The position numbers were made by a program, and so were the translations under genes. Positions 28,178 through 40,645 of a stretch of 64,000 nt of DNA are shown here, in pieces (position 1 is the stretch's first letter; every line of letters begins with the position of its first letter). Source of the DNA: Treponema sp. Lineage in GTDB: Bacteria; Spirochaetota; Spirochaetia; Treponematales; Treponemataceae. The stretch covers positions 16,221 to 80,220 of the forward strand of contig JAKSTG010000011.1 of the NCBI GenBank assembly GCA_024402695.1, given 5' to 3'. Below the pieces are notes generated by a model. It was not told the DNA's origin. It saw nothing but the letters and a program-made list of their open reading frames with translations, and did not search any database.

Positions 28178-30172
28178 CTAGTTCTGAGGAATCTTAATTC
28201 CGTTAAGAGCGGCGGCTGCAGCTGCGGCCTGAGCCTGTGCTTTGGCAGCGGCTGCCTGCCCTGCTGCGGCCATAGAATCCAGTGCTGGATTTGGATTTCC
28301 AGGATTCTGTGTTGCCGGAGTTTCAGGAGCGGCATTTTCAGCAGGAGTTTCTGTTGAGGCTGCCGGAGTTTCCGACGAAGTTTCAGTAGTTTGAGCCTGG
28401 GTTTCTTCTGCCGGTTTCTCTTCGACCTGCTGTGCTGCAGGAGCTGCATAGGTAAGTCTGATTGTTTCCTTTTCATTCTTATGGCGGGACTTAAGCAGCA
28501 GAGCTTTAGTCTCAGCATCGTAAACGTATCCTGAAGAGTTATAATTTTCGAAGCGTGGGTCAGTTCTGAAGGCCATGTCATAGATGTAGATGCCTCTGAA
28601 CGGATTGATACCACGGATAATCATGTAATGAGTATTACCTGTTGGGAAGTCTGCGTAGAAGGTAATGCTTCTGTCTTCACCGCGTTCGTAATCGATATTT
28701 TCTGCAGAAGTCCATGCCCATACTACATTGTCACCTGAAACGTAGAGTTTAACAAAGTGAGGGTAATATGTGTTGTCGTGAACCAGTACAGGGTACAGAT
28801 CACTGAGCGTTCTCATATCAAATGATGTGCTTTCGCCTACGTAAGAAGAAATAATTGCCTTACCGCCGGCAATTAGGCTCTGGTCCCCAATGAACTGACC
28901 ATAACGGAGCAGAGCATCACCGATTTCAACAGCCTGAACAACAGAAAGGAAGGTTCCGTTTTCTGAAAGGGTCAGGTTCGAGCCTTCCATCTTACAGGCT
29001 TTTTCGATCTTTTCTACACAATCGTTCAGGTTGCCTTCCATATGAGATGCATAGGCTTTTGAAAGAGGCATCATTTCTACGTAAGTGCGCAGAATACCTG
29101 CGGCTTCGGCCAGAGAACAAGTTCCCGCATTGGCTTCACCGGCATTTTCTGTAATACGTTTGATTGTTCCTGAGTTAGGATACAGATACATGTAGTCTGC
29201 AATATTTCTTACAGTAAACAGGCTCAGACTGTTGTTATTAACAGCCTTTCTGATAATAGCATCTTTTTCTTTTATGTTGGCTTCAAGAGTTTTATTCATT
29301 TCTGCCAGATTATTGAAGAATGGAGCAGAAAGGAAGGTTCTGTTTTCGCTGCGCTTGAAGGTCTGAGGAACTTCATCCATTGCCGAAACGTAATTTCCGC
29401 GGGCAGCCTGTTCAGCAACATAAGCAACAACAGAAGGTTCATGAAGAAGAGCATCTGAAGTACTTGCCTTGTATGAAGAAACAACAGCATCTCTGAAGGT
29501 ACGAATAACAGTATCGTAGTTTCCGACCAGTGAAGAACCTGAAAGAGAAGCAAATTTGAATTCAACAGTCTGTTCAAAGTAGGCAAAGGTTGCCTGAGGC
29601 TTAACCGCAGTAAAGCGGATAAGCTGATTTTCAAGTGATGAAGCGTTGATTTCCCACATTGATTTCTTGCTTCCAAGAAGAATGCGTGAACTGGTTTCGC
29701 TTGAAATTTCTGAGTTTGCCGAAAGAGTATATGGAATATAGAATTCTGTAATGTCAGAATCCTTAGGAAGTTCTACGAGGAATGACAGAGCACCCTTTTC
29801 TGTGCTGTCCGAAAGATTAACCTGGAATTTTACGCCTTCAGAGAAGTTGAATACATATCCGCCTTCTCCCTGTTTTACCCAGCCTGTAAGTGCTACAGAT
29901 TCTGATTCTTCAGGAGCCATTCCCTTGCGGCGAATAACAGCAGGTTTAACATCATCGCAGGAAAGAGTCACACCATTATAGGAAAGATTGAACTTGTTTC
30001 TGAGGATTGTATTGTTGTTATTATCTTTTGTTTCTGAAAGAGTAATCTGAAGGTTACCGAATTTTTCGGTAATAATTGAATCATTGCTAAATTGAAGTAC
30101 AAAAATGCCGATTAATATTAAGATATCGACAACGAAAAACACCAAAGCTTTTTTGATTGTTCGGGCAAACAT
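28178..30172 (-). CDS. conserved membrane-anchored envelope protein of unknown function
   Basis: 664 residues: one N-terminal TM (about 9-29), a large presumably periplasmic region of mixed sheets and helices without a domain I recognise, and a C-terminal tail rich in Pro, Glu, Thr and Ala (from about residue 575) ending in an Ala-rich stretch. Repeated Tyr/Trp motifs near 490-560 (FVKLYVSGDNVVWAWTSAEN, FRGIYIYDMAFRTD) may be a beta domain. It is convergent with the xylanase gene and divergent from the TPR lipoprotein gene with only 36 bases between starts. No Shine-Dalgarno is seen. Confidence 0.7.
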   Translation of the reverse strand: MFARTIKKALVFFVVDILILIGIFVLQFSNDSIITEKFGNLQITLSETKDNNNNTILRNKFNLSYNGVTLSCDDVKPAVIRRKGMAPEESESVALTGWVKQGEGGYVFNFSEGVKFQVNLSDSTEKGALSFLVELPKDSDITEFYIPYTLSANSEISSETSSRILLGSKKSMWEINASSLENQLIRFTAVKPQATFAYFEQTVEFKFASLSGSSLVGNYDTVIRTFRDAVVSSYKASTSDALLHEPSVVAYVAEQAARGNYVSAMDEVPQTFKRSENRTFLSAPFFNNLAEMNKTLEANIKEKDAIIRKAVNNNSLSLFTVRNIADYMYLYPNSGTIKRITENAGEANAGTCSLAEAAGILRTYVEMMPLSKAYASHMEGNLNDCVEKIEKACKMEGSNLTLSENGTFLSVVQAVEIGDALLRYGQFIGDQSLIAGGKAIISSYVGESTSFDMRTLSDLYPVLVHDNTYYPHFVKLYVSGDNVVWAWTSAENIDYERGEDRSITFYADFPTGNTHYMIIRGINPFRGIYIYDMAFRTDPRFENYNSSGYVYDAETKALLLKSRHKNEKETIRLTYAAPAAQQVEEKPAEETQAQTTETSSETPAASTETPAENAAPETPATQNPGNPNPALDSMAAAGQAAAAKAQAQAAAAAAALNGIKIPQN

Positions 30173-30180
30173 AATATGAT

Positions 30181-30209
30181 ATTTTAACCGAAAGGGTGGA
30201 TTTATACAA
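30181..30209 (-). promoter_or_regulatory. promoter of the envelope protein gene, probably leaderless
   Basis: Minus strand TTGTAT (30204-30209), 17 bases, TAAAAT (30181-30186), then eight bases to ATG 30172. The -35 touches the start codon of the divergent TPR gene at 30209. Confidence 0.5.
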
Positions 30210-31690
30210 TGAAACTAGTTCTTAAAGTATTGGCCGCGGGGATTACGGTCGCTATTCTTCTTGCAGGATGTGCAAGTACTCCAAAAACTGATGAAAATAA
30301 AGCCCCAACAGAAGAAACTGCCGTTACTGAAACTGTAAAAGAAGACAAAAAATCAGAAAAAAAGGCAGAGAAAAAACCAGAACCAAAGAAAGAAGAACCA
30401 AAAGACCCTCCCGATGTGGCTTTTGCAAAGAAACTTCGTGAAAAACTGTCAGCTAACGACATTCAGGGGGCCCTTGCCCTTTTTGAATCAATTCCTGAAA
30501 GCATTGCCGGCGAAAAAGACATGATTTTCCTCCATGCATCTCTTCTTATTTCTGCAGGAGACCTGGAAAAAGCCGGTGAAATCGGAAAACAGCTGGAAGA
30601 AGCATATCCTGATGATCTGGAAATTCTTGAAATGAATGCCCTTATCGCAAAATCTTCAGGAAACAACAGCACCTATAAATCCTATTCAAACAAGATTCTG
30701 GCCCTGGATCCTGAAAATCCTGCCATGAACATCCAGAAAGGTCAGGAATACGCCCTGGCAAAGAAATGGAAGCAGGCAAGAAATTCCTATAAAAAAGCTC
30801 TTTCTAGCGAACCTGACAACGAAGATGCACTTTTCGGCTGCGGTCTTATGAGCTACTACCTTATGGAAGACTCAACTGCCGATGAATACTTCCAGGCAAT
30901 TCTGGACAAAAATCCTGACAACTCAATGGCCCTGGCTTACAAAGGAAAACTGGCAGCAGAAAGCGAAAACTTCAAGAGCGCCATCAAATACATTGAAAAA
31001 GCCATCGAGAATGATGCCAGCAACTATGATTTCCACATGGATTACGGAACATATCTCCATCAGCTGAACTACGATGATGAAGCAATTGAACAGTGGCAGA
31101 TCGCCCGCGACCTGGATCCGGACTACTTCCTGGCTTACGCATATCTTGCCGGAATCAGCGATGAAAAAAACAATTACGATATGGCACTGGAAAACTACCG
31201 CAAAGTAATCGAAACAAATCCTGATTACTACTACGCCTACGAATCTGCAGGTATCCTTGAATGGCACGCAGAAAACTGGGCAGAAGCCAGAAAAGATTTC
31301 CACAAAGCCTTTGTTACAGGCGGCAGCACAAACTGGAGCTATGCTCTTATGGTTGCAGCAACCTACATGAAAGAAGGAAACACTTTCAAAGCAAAAGAAT
31401 ACCTTAATCCAGTTTTGAAAAAGATGCCAAAAGATACAAACGAATATCTTATGGTAAAATTCTATGTAGACAACTATTCTAAAAACGCAATGAACACTCT
31501 GGTAATGAAAATCCAGAAAGAAGAATCTACAACAAAACGGGGAAAACTTTACTTCTACTTTGGACTGTACAATGAACTTTACGGAAGCACAGCTGTTGCC
31601 GTAGATTACTATGGCAGAGTTGCTTCAATGCAGGCTCCAATGTTCTTTGAATACAGAATGGCTGAATGGGGAATGGGATTGGAATTATGA
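30209..31690 (+). CDS. TPR-repeat lipoprotein
   Basis: 493 residues. Lipoprotein signal with lipobox LLAGC (Cys about 22), a Lys/Glu/Pro-rich linker (about 30-75), then some nine TPR units through the C-terminus (for example AMNIQKGQEYALAKKWKQAR, YDFHMDYGTYLHQLNYDDEA, YAYESAGILEWHAENWAEAR). Probably a periplasm-facing scaffold for an envelope complex. The partner is unknown. The last four bases overlap the TraB-family gene (ATGA), so the two are coupled. Confidence 0.85.
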   Translation: MKLVLKVLAAGITVAILLAGCASTPKTDENKAPTEETAVTETVKEDKKSEKKAEKKPEPKKEEPKDPPDVAFAKKLREKLSANDIQGALALFESIPESIAGEKDMIFLHASLLISAGDLEKAGEIGKQLEEAYPDDLEILEMNALIAKSSGNNSTYKSYSNKILALDPENPAMNIQKGQEYALAKKWKQARNSYKKALSSEPDNEDALFGCGLMSYYLMEDSTADEYFQAILDKNPDNSMALAYKGKLAAESENFKSAIKYIEKAIENDASNYDFHMDYGTYLHQLNYDDEAIEQWQIARDLDPDYFLAYAYLAGISDEKNNYDMALENYRKVIETNPDYYYAYESAGILEWHAENWAEARKDFHKAFVTGGSTNWSYALMVAATYMKEGNTFKAKEYLNPVLKKMPKDTNEYLMVKFYVDNYSKNAMNTLVMKIQKEESTTKRGKLYFYFGLYNELYGSTAVAVDYYGRVASMQAPMFFEYRMAEWGMGLEL

Positions 31691-32865
31691 GTCAGACACA
31701 GAAAGTACTTGAATTAAACGGAAAGAAAATCACACTTATCGGAACTGCCCACGTTTCAAAGGAAAGTATCGATGAGGTTACAGAAACAATCAAAGCACTG
31801 CAGCCAGACTGCGTTTGTGTAGAGCTGGACGAAAAACGTTCTGAATCTCTGCAGAACAAAGAAAAGTTTGCGCAGCTGGACATTGTTTCGGTTCTTAAAA
31901 AGAAACAGGGCTTCCTTCTTATGGCAAACCTGATTCTGGCTTCATTCCAGCGTCGAATGGGTGCAAACGTTGGGGTTCAGCCGGGAGAAGAAATGCTGGC
32001 CGCCATCAACACTGCAAAAGAAACAAACACCATGGCTATTATGGTGGACCGCCCTATTCAGACAACACTTCGCCGTGCATGGGCAAAAAACTCCCTCTGG
32101 GGAAAATGCAAACTTCTGGCTGCCCTTATTACTTCAGCTTTCAGCAAAGAAGAAGTTTCGGAAAGCGAAATTGAAAATCTGAAGACCGGAAACGAAATGG
32201 ATTCCATGATGGCAGAACTGGCAGACTACATGCCAGTCATCAAGGAAGTTCTGATTGATGAAAGAAACATTTACATGGCACATAAAATCTGGGAATGCCC
32301 CGGAAAAAATTCTGTAGCAGTTCTGGGCGCCGGACACCTGGCCGGCATTGAGGAAGCCCTCTACCAGATTGCTAAAAACGAAGAAAAAACCGACATGGAA
32401 GAAATCTCCGAAGTTCCCGGAAAATCTGTTGGCGGAAAAATCCTTACCTGGTTTATTCCTGCCCTCATCGTTGGCCTTATTCTTGCCGGCTTCATTTACG
32501 GCGGCGCAAGACTTGGAAGCCAGATGGTAGTTGCCTGGGTTATTTCCAACGCAGTCCCAGCAGGAATCGGTGCCCTTATTGCGGCAGCCCACCCTCTTAC
32601 AATTCTGGTTTCCATGGTTTCGGCACCAATCACTTCTTTGTGTCCTTTCATCGGAGTAGGCTTTGTTGCAGGAATCCTTCAGGCCCTTGTTTGCAAACCA
32701 AAAGTATGCGATATGGAAACTCTTCAGGACGACGTAAACAGCCTTAAGGGCTGGTACAAGAACAGAATCTTAAGAGTACTGCTGGTACTTATCCTTTCTT
32801 CAATAGGAAGTTCAATAGGAACTTTTGTTGGATTTGGCGACATAGTATCGAAGTTCTTTGCATAA
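31687..32865 (+). CDS. TraB/PrgY (TraB-domain) family membrane protein
   Basis: 392 residues from ATG 31687, which overlaps the TPR stop; an earlier in-frame ATG (31666) lies inside the TPR gene and would add seven unlikely residues. The N-terminal domain has the family GTAHVSKES motif, CVELDEKRS and later VLGAGHLAGIEE, residues conserved in the TraB/TIKI metalloprotease-like fold. Four C-terminal TM helices follow (about 255-385). PrgY/TraB proteins of Enterococcus reduce peptide pheromone activity; a proteolytic role here is only an inference. Confidence 0.85.
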   Translation: MSQTQKVLELNGKKITLIGTAHVSKESIDEVTETIKALQPDCVCVELDEKRSESLQNKEKFAQLDIVSVLKKKQGFLLMANLILASFQRRMGANVGVQPGEEMLAAINTAKETNTMAIMVDRPIQTTLRRAWAKNSLWGKCKLLAALITSAFSKEEVSESEIENLKTGNEMDSMMAELADYMPVIKEVLIDERNIYMAHKIWECPGKNSVAVLGAGHLAGIEEALYQIAKNEEKTDMEEISEVPGKSVGGKILTWFIPALIVGLILAGFIYGGARLGSQMVVAWVISNAVPAGIGALIAAAHPLTILVSMVSAPITSLCPFIGVGFVAGILQALVCKPKVCDMETLQDDVNSLKGWYKNRILRVLLVLILSSIGSSIGTFVGFGDIVSKFFA

Positions 32866-32920
32866 GATATAAGAATATAGAAATAAGAAAAATCATTAAC
32901 AACAAAATAAACAAAATCAA

Positions 32921-33063
32921 GGTGTAAATGACTCCCGGTCAAAAATCAGCCGCCAGCAACGCTAGCTAACGTCGCTGGACGCGTAGCGCGGATAGGAAAC
33001 TATCAAGCCGCGCTACGAATCCTGCTGGCAGACATGATTTTTTTCCCTCGCGTCATTTACACC
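32921..33063. repeat. 143-bp nested hairpin element, copy 1
   Basis: Outer arms GGTGTAAATGAC (32921-32932) and GTCATTTACACC (33052-33063) are perfect. Next come AAAAATCA/TGATTTTT and CCAGCA/TGCTGG. The centre holds CGTAGCGCGG (32982-32991), GATAG-GAAA-CTATC and CCGCGCTACG (33008-33017), a stem with a GNRA tetraloop. The core ACGCTAGCTA recurs in the copy at 46494. It lies between convergent genes and is followed by a T-run, so it may also terminate the TraB transcript. Confidence 0.85.
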
Positions 33064-33098
33064 AATTTTTTTTGTTCTTTAAATGTTAATGTTCTTTT

Positions 33099-35093
33099 TT
33101 ATTTCTGGATTTTCATTTCTTTGTGGGAAATGTTTTTGACATCGGAGATAAGAACCTCATAATCGGCAAGTGGCAGAGGCTTGTAATAGAAGTACCCCTG
33201 AACGTAATTAAAGCCAAGACTTTCCAGAATATTTATCTGAGCCTGAGTTTCTACACCTTCAGCAATAATCGGAAGTCCGATATTGTAGGCCATTTCAAAA
33301 ACGCTGGAAATAATATTAAGCCCTTTTTCAAAGTTCTCTGAATTAAGGTCAAAGAACTTAATGTCCATTTTGATTACGTCAGCCTGAACATCTTTAAGCA
33401 TGTTCAAAGAAGAATAACCGCTTCCAAAATCATCGATAAGAATCCTGAACCCTGTCTTTCTAAGTCTGGAAATGGCATCGCGGATAATCTTCAGGTCATT
33501 TACAAAAGCACTTTCTGTGATTTCAACTTCAATCAAATCTGTAGGAACATCGTATTTTTTTACAAGACTTTCCAGAACGGCCGGCACATCCAGATTGAAA
33601 ATATCAGCACGGGAAACGTTGATTGAAACAGGAACCAGTTCAAGACCGGTTTTCTTCCACTCACCCATTTTACGGCAGACTTCTTCCCAAATATAAGCAT
33701 CCAGTTTGTAGACAAGACCTTTGCGTTCAAGAACAGGAATAAATTCTCCCGGAGAAACATAGCCTTTATGTTTGTGCTTCCAGCGGACAAGAGCTTCCGC
33801 ACCCACAATGCGGCTTTCATCAATGTTACATTTTGGCTGAAGGAAGAAAGTGAATTCCCCATCTTCAAGACCACGCTCAAAGTCAGGAATAAGCATCATT
33901 TCTCTTTCTTCATCGGAAATCATGTTGGATTCATACCATCTGATTTTTCCAATGGAAGAGGAATCATAACTTGCCGCAGTATTGGCTGCGTCGATTGCAT
34001 CTTCGATATCTTCGGTCTTGTTCTTGATTTCGTAACCACCATAGGTCATGCGGAACCCTTCAATTCCGTCAAAAGAATTGATCAGGCTGTTCAGGTTTTC
34101 TATAAGGTAATTTAAAACCGGTTCCTGTTTATCACAAAGAATAAAGAAGTTATCTCCACCACCATAACCGCTGACTGTAGAGAACATTCGGTCCATTTGA
34201 AGCAGATTAAGTCCTATAGATTTTAAAAGCCGGTCCCCCTGCCATCTTGAATACCATTTGTTGAAGAAGCGGAAATGTTCAATATCCATATAAATAATGG
34301 CAACGTCCTCGTGATAATTTCTGAAAAATTCTTCGGCTTCTTTAATAAAAGCTTCTTTTTCCAAAAGTCCGGTGAGAGGATTTCTTTCCTTTTTGGACTT
34401 AAGCTTAGAGTCATGCATTTGCTCAATATGGAAAAAAGCAAGAACCATTTCGTCTCCATCCTGAGAAATTGCTTCAGGAATAATCGAAACAGTAACATCA
34501 TCGAAGGTTCCGCGGGTATTCCTTTCACGAATAACTTCAGTTAATGGATATTTTGCATTCTTAAGGCGTTCAGAAAGTGTAGTCAGATTCATGAGATTAC
34601 AGAATTTTTTGTAATCATCAGGATGAACCATAGTATCGGCGGTACGGTGTAAAAGAACATCAAGTGGTTCTTCTTCAAGAACAAGCGGCTGACCGTATGT
34701 TCCTTCCGAGAACATAACATAACGATTTATTGTCAGATTCATTTCCATAACAAAGTCGTATTTGTTCATGAATTTGATTCTGCCAAGAATTTCCTTTTCC
34801 AGAGATGTATAAAAAGTACCTGTTACAACAGTACATGTTCCGTGCCCCGGGTACTCCATATTTGCATAGCTCATCTGAATCCATTTCAAAAGATTCATAT
34901 TAAAAACAGGAACCCCTTCAGGGTTTCCTGTAATCATAGGACACTGGGCACAACGAGACTCACCGCTTTGTGTAGCTTCGCAACAGGAAACCCCGATTTC
35001 CATCTTTGGAAATGCTTCCTTTGCTTTTTCATTGAAATATACAATTGCCTTTGAGGAATCTACAATGAATACAAGGTTATCTTTTATGTCCAT
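33099..35093 (-). CDS. PAS-GGDEF(degenerate)-EAL c-di-GMP phosphodiesterase
   Basis: 664 residues, no TM. The N-terminal PAS-like region has a cysteine cluster (SCCEATQSGESRCAQCP, about 34-50), perhaps redox or metal sensing. The GGDEF domain (about 240-390) reads GYGGGDNFFIL, so it is probably not a cyclase. The EAL domain (about 410-655) is intact: AEALVRWKHK, EITESAF, IDDFGSGYSS, KMDIKFF and EGVETQ, so c-di-GMP hydrolysis is expected. GAGG lies nine bases before ATG. It is monocistronic. Confidence 0.9.
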   Translation of the reverse strand: MDIKDNLVFIVDSSKAIVYFNEKAKEAFPKMEIGVSCCEATQSGESRCAQCPMITGNPEGVPVFNMNLLKWIQMSYANMEYPGHGTCTVVTGTFYTSLEKEILGRIKFMNKYDFVMEMNLTINRYVMFSEGTYGQPLVLEEEPLDVLLHRTADTMVHPDDYKKFCNLMNLTTLSERLKNAKYPLTEVIRERNTRGTFDDVTVSIIPEAISQDGDEMVLAFFHIEQMHDSKLKSKKERNPLTGLLEKEAFIKEAEEFFRNYHEDVAIIYMDIEHFRFFNKWYSRWQGDRLLKSIGLNLLQMDRMFSTVSGYGGGDNFFILCDKQEPVLNYLIENLNSLINSFDGIEGFRMTYGGYEIKNKTEDIEDAIDAANTAASYDSSSIGKIRWYESNMISDEEREMMLIPDFERGLEDGEFTFFLQPKCNIDESRIVGAEALVRWKHKHKGYVSPGEFIPVLERKGLVYKLDAYIWEEVCRKMGEWKKTGLELVPVSINVSRADIFNLDVPAVLESLVKKYDVPTDLIEVEITESAFVNDLKIIRDAISRLRKTGFRILIDDFGSGYSSLNMLKDVQADVIKMDIKFFDLNSENFEKGLNIISSVFEMAYNIGLPIIAEGVETQAQINILESLGFNYVQGYFYYKPLPLADYEVLISDVKNISHKEMKIQK

Positions 35094-35154
35094 ACCCGTG
35101 TGCCTCTATTATTTCACAAATTAGAGATTTCACAAGTAAAAAAAACTGTTTTAG

Positions 35155-35163
35155 TGGTATAAT
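35155..35163 (+). promoter_or_regulatory. extended -10 of the carbohydrate-binding lipoprotein gene
   Basis: TGGTATAAT, an extended -10 35 bases before ATG 35198. No clear -35. Confidence 0.5.
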
Positions 35164-35197
35164 TATTATTATTCCATTAAAAACATGAGGAACGAAA

Positions 35198-36055
35198 ATG
35201 AAAAAATCTTCAAAAATTATCACAACCGCTGTTATTTTATCCGCTTTACTCACATTCTTCACATCCTGCTCGAATAATTCAAAGACCCCTGAAAGCAATC
35301 CTGAAAAAACTCCGGCAGGACCCACTGACGAAAAGACTTTTTCTATTGAAGGAGAAAATGACATTTCTACTTACACAGAAGAAAATGGTGTTATTACCCT
35401 TTCAAAAGAAGGAACAGAAGACAATCCTCCTAAATACATCCTTAAAGGTGACTTCAAGGGAAAGATTGTTGCCCAGACAAAAGGAACTGTTATCACTCTG
35501 AACGGCGTAAACCTTTCAAACGAAAACGCTCCAGCTATTGAAGCTTCAAAGAAAATCGAAATCAAGGTAGGAAAAGAAACTGTAAATAAAATCACAGTTA
35601 CCGGTGAATACAGCGATGACAATAAAATCGGGGCCATTACAGGCGAAAAGAAAGTTGAACTTGGCGGTTCAGGAATTCTTGAAGTTTCCGGAGGCGTATG
35701 CCACGGGATCAAAGCCAATGACATGGAAGTAAAAGGAACCGGAACTTATACAGTAATCGGAACAACAAATGGTTCTGCAATCAACTGCAATAACTTCGAA
35801 GTTGGCGAAGGTAAAAAATTTACACTGAATCTGAAGGATGCAAAAAACGGCATCAAGGCCGACAAAAGCATAAAAATCCTCTCGGGAACCTTTAACCTTT
35901 CAAACCTGAAAACAGGCTTCAAAACTGATGATGATGTCGAAACAGAAACAGGAATTGAAGTTCACCCTATTACAATTGCAGATGACGCAGAAGTAAACTT
36001 CGAAAAAGATGTAAAGAATAAATATTCAAGAGACCTTACACCTGTCGAAGAATAA
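35198..36055 (+). CDS. lipoprotein with Cthe_2159-type carbohydrate-binding beta-helix
   Basis: 285 residues. Lipobox LTFFTSC (Cys about 25), a Pro/Glu linker, then repeated beta-strand rungs (GTVITLNGVNLSNENAPAI, KKVELGGSGILEVSGG, GIKANDMEVKGTGTYTVIG, NGIKADKSIKILSGTFNLS). This matches the carbohydrate-binding domain of Cthe_2159, a calcium-dependent polygalacturonate/cellulose binder. It probably binds plant polysaccharide at the cell surface. GAGGAA precedes ATG. It ends three bases before the stop of the convergent HAD fusion gene. Confidence 0.75.
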   Translation: MKKSSKIITTAVILSALLTFFTSCSNNSKTPESNPEKTPAGPTDEKTFSIEGENDISTYTEENGVITLSKEGTEDNPPKYILKGDFKGKIVAQTKGTVITLNGVNLSNENAPAIEASKKIEIKVGKETVNKITVTGEYSDDNKIGAITGEKKVELGGSGILEVSGGVCHGIKANDMEVKGTGTYTVIGTTNGSAINCNNFEVGEGKKFTLNLKDAKNGIKADKSIKILSGTFNLSNLKTGFKTDDDVETETGIEVHPITIADDAEVNFEKDVKNKYSRDLTPVEE

Positions 36056-36058
36056 ATC

Positions 36059-37537
36059 TTAAAGTCCAAAAATACGGATTATTTCTTTTGCAACGCCGTC
36101 TTCGTTGTTGGTTTCCACAACGCGGGCGGCGATTTTTTTGCACTCATCGAAAGCATTTCCAACCGCAATACCAAGTCCTGCAGCCTGAAGCATTTCTGTA
36201 TCATTAGGGCCGTCACCAAAGGCAATGACCTGTGCAGGCTCGATTCCCATCATACGGCAATAACGTTCCAGTCCATGGTGCTTTCCGCAGTTTATGTTTG
36301 AAATTTCCATAAGGAAACGTTCACTTTTTGTAATATACACTTCAGGAAATTTTTCTTTAAGGGAAGAAAGGATTCTGTCACAGTCTTTTGGATGAACGAT
36401 TACCTCAAGGGAACCGATTTCCGCCTTGTGTTCCAGAACAAAAGAAACCATTGAATCTGCTGCAAGGCGAGTTGTCTTTACATAATCAACAGGGAATGTA
36501 ACTTCATCAAAGGCCAGGGGATCATCATAGTATTTCTTTTCTGTATAACCCTGACCGTTTATAAAACATTCATAATAAATGTCTTCGTCCTTAAGGAAGT
36601 CCAGAACTTTTGCAGGAATGGATTCAGGAAGAACAAGGTATTCCAGTGATTCTCTTTTCTGCATGTCATCAACAGAAACGCCGTTGGAAGAAACGGAATG
36701 TTTGATTCCTTTCACAGAGAAAAGCTCTTCCGGGAAAGATCTGATTGAGCGGCCTGAACAAGGAACAAAATCAATTCCCTTTGCAAGAAGTTTTTCGATT
36801 GTTTCTTTAGTGAAATCCGAAATGGTTCTGTCGCTGTTCAAAAGAGTTCTGTCCAGATCTGCAAAAACCGCTTTGTATTCTGGCGCCGGATTTTTCTTTG
36901 CCTTGATCTTTTTATAAACTCTTGTGTAAAGTTTTACGAACACGCCAACCATTACTGCGGCAAAAATTGTTCCTTCGCGGGTTCCAAGAACTTTACCCTT
37001 AAAGAAAATCAGAGAAAGAAGAATTGAAGTTGCAACGAAGGTAACATCAAATATGATTTTCAAAGTACTGAATTCCAGAGGAGATTTTTCGCTTACGGCT
37101 TTTACAAAAGCTTCCCCTGAGTTCATAATCAAGTTTGCCTGGACCATCATGAAAACCCCGAAGGCAAGAACAGCTGTTCCGAAAATCACATCCAAAACCT
37201 GGATCCAGTAAATGCCAGAAGGAATAAAAGAACAGATCCACATTCCGAAGTCTGTGAAATAACCGAAAAGAAAAGAAAGCGGAATCTGAAGTAACTGCCA
37301 GATTTTAAAATCACGACGAAGAACAAGTACCTGTCCAAGAATCAAACAACAGTTTGCAATAATGAGCCAGTTACCAATTGTAAGAACCGGAAACTTAATG
37401 CTCATGATATTAGGAATTGAAGAGACAGGGGAAACGCCAAGTCCGCCGGTTTTTGTTAGGGCCACTCCAAGTCCCATTACAAAAAGACCCACAACAAAAA
37501 CAACAAAGCGGATAATAAATGATTTTTTTACAGTCAT
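36059..37537 (-). CDS. fusion: YczE/DUF6198-like membrane domain + Cof-type HAD hydrolase
   Basis: 492 residues. The first 215 form five or six TM helices of the YczE/YitT-like family (GVALTKTGGLGVSPVSSIPN is typical). From about 220 a full Cof/IIB HAD phosphatase follows: motif I FADLDRTLLNSD, motif II PCSGRS, a cap domain and motif IV FGDGPNDTEML. The two parts are normally separate proteins. HAD IIB enzymes dephosphorylate sugar phosphates, FMN or similar; the substrate here is unknown. Confidence 0.8.
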   Translation of the reverse strand: MTVKKSFIIRFVVFVVGLFVMGLGVALTKTGGLGVSPVSSIPNIMSIKFPVLTIGNWLIIANCCLILGQVLVLRRDFKIWQLLQIPLSFLFGYFTDFGMWICSFIPSGIYWIQVLDVIFGTAVLAFGVFMMVQANLIMNSGEAFVKAVSEKSPLEFSTLKIIFDVTFVATSILLSLIFFKGKVLGTREGTIFAAVMVGVFVKLYTRVYKKIKAKKNPAPEYKAVFADLDRTLLNSDRTISDFTKETIEKLLAKGIDFVPCSGRSIRSFPEELFSVKGIKHSVSSNGVSVDDMQKRESLEYLVLPESIPAKVLDFLKDEDIYYECFINGQGYTEKKYYDDPLAFDEVTFPVDYVKTTRLAADSMVSFVLEHKAEIGSLEVIVHPKDCDRILSSLKEKFPEVYITKSERFLMEISNINCGKHHGLERYCRMMGIEPAQVIAFGDGPNDTEMLQAAGLGIAVGNAFDECKKIAARVVETNNEDGVAKEIIRIFGL

Positions 37538-37560
37538 ATTCTGAGTTTATCAGAAAGGGG

Positions 37561-40612
<3,052 letters not shown>

Positions 40613-40615
40613 TTA

Positions 40616-40645
40616 ATTATAAACTAGAACATTTCTGCAGGTGAA
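40616..40645 (-). promoter_or_regulatory. lacZ proximal promoter, probably leaderless
   Basis: Minus strand TTCACC (40640-40645), 18 bases, TATAAT (40616-40621), six bases to ATG 40609. It sits at the 3' end of the EAL gene and would let lacZ be made independently. Confidence 0.45.

Noticed and set aside
28162..28614. 150-codon Leu/Arg/Gln-rich frame on the minus strand
   Set aside because: A frame-shifted reading of the Ala/Pro/Glu-rich tail of the 28178-30172 gene.
32921..33063. Integron attC site
   Set aside because: attC sites have conserved ends and variable centres; here the centre is conserved and the arms vary. No integrase or cassette array seen.
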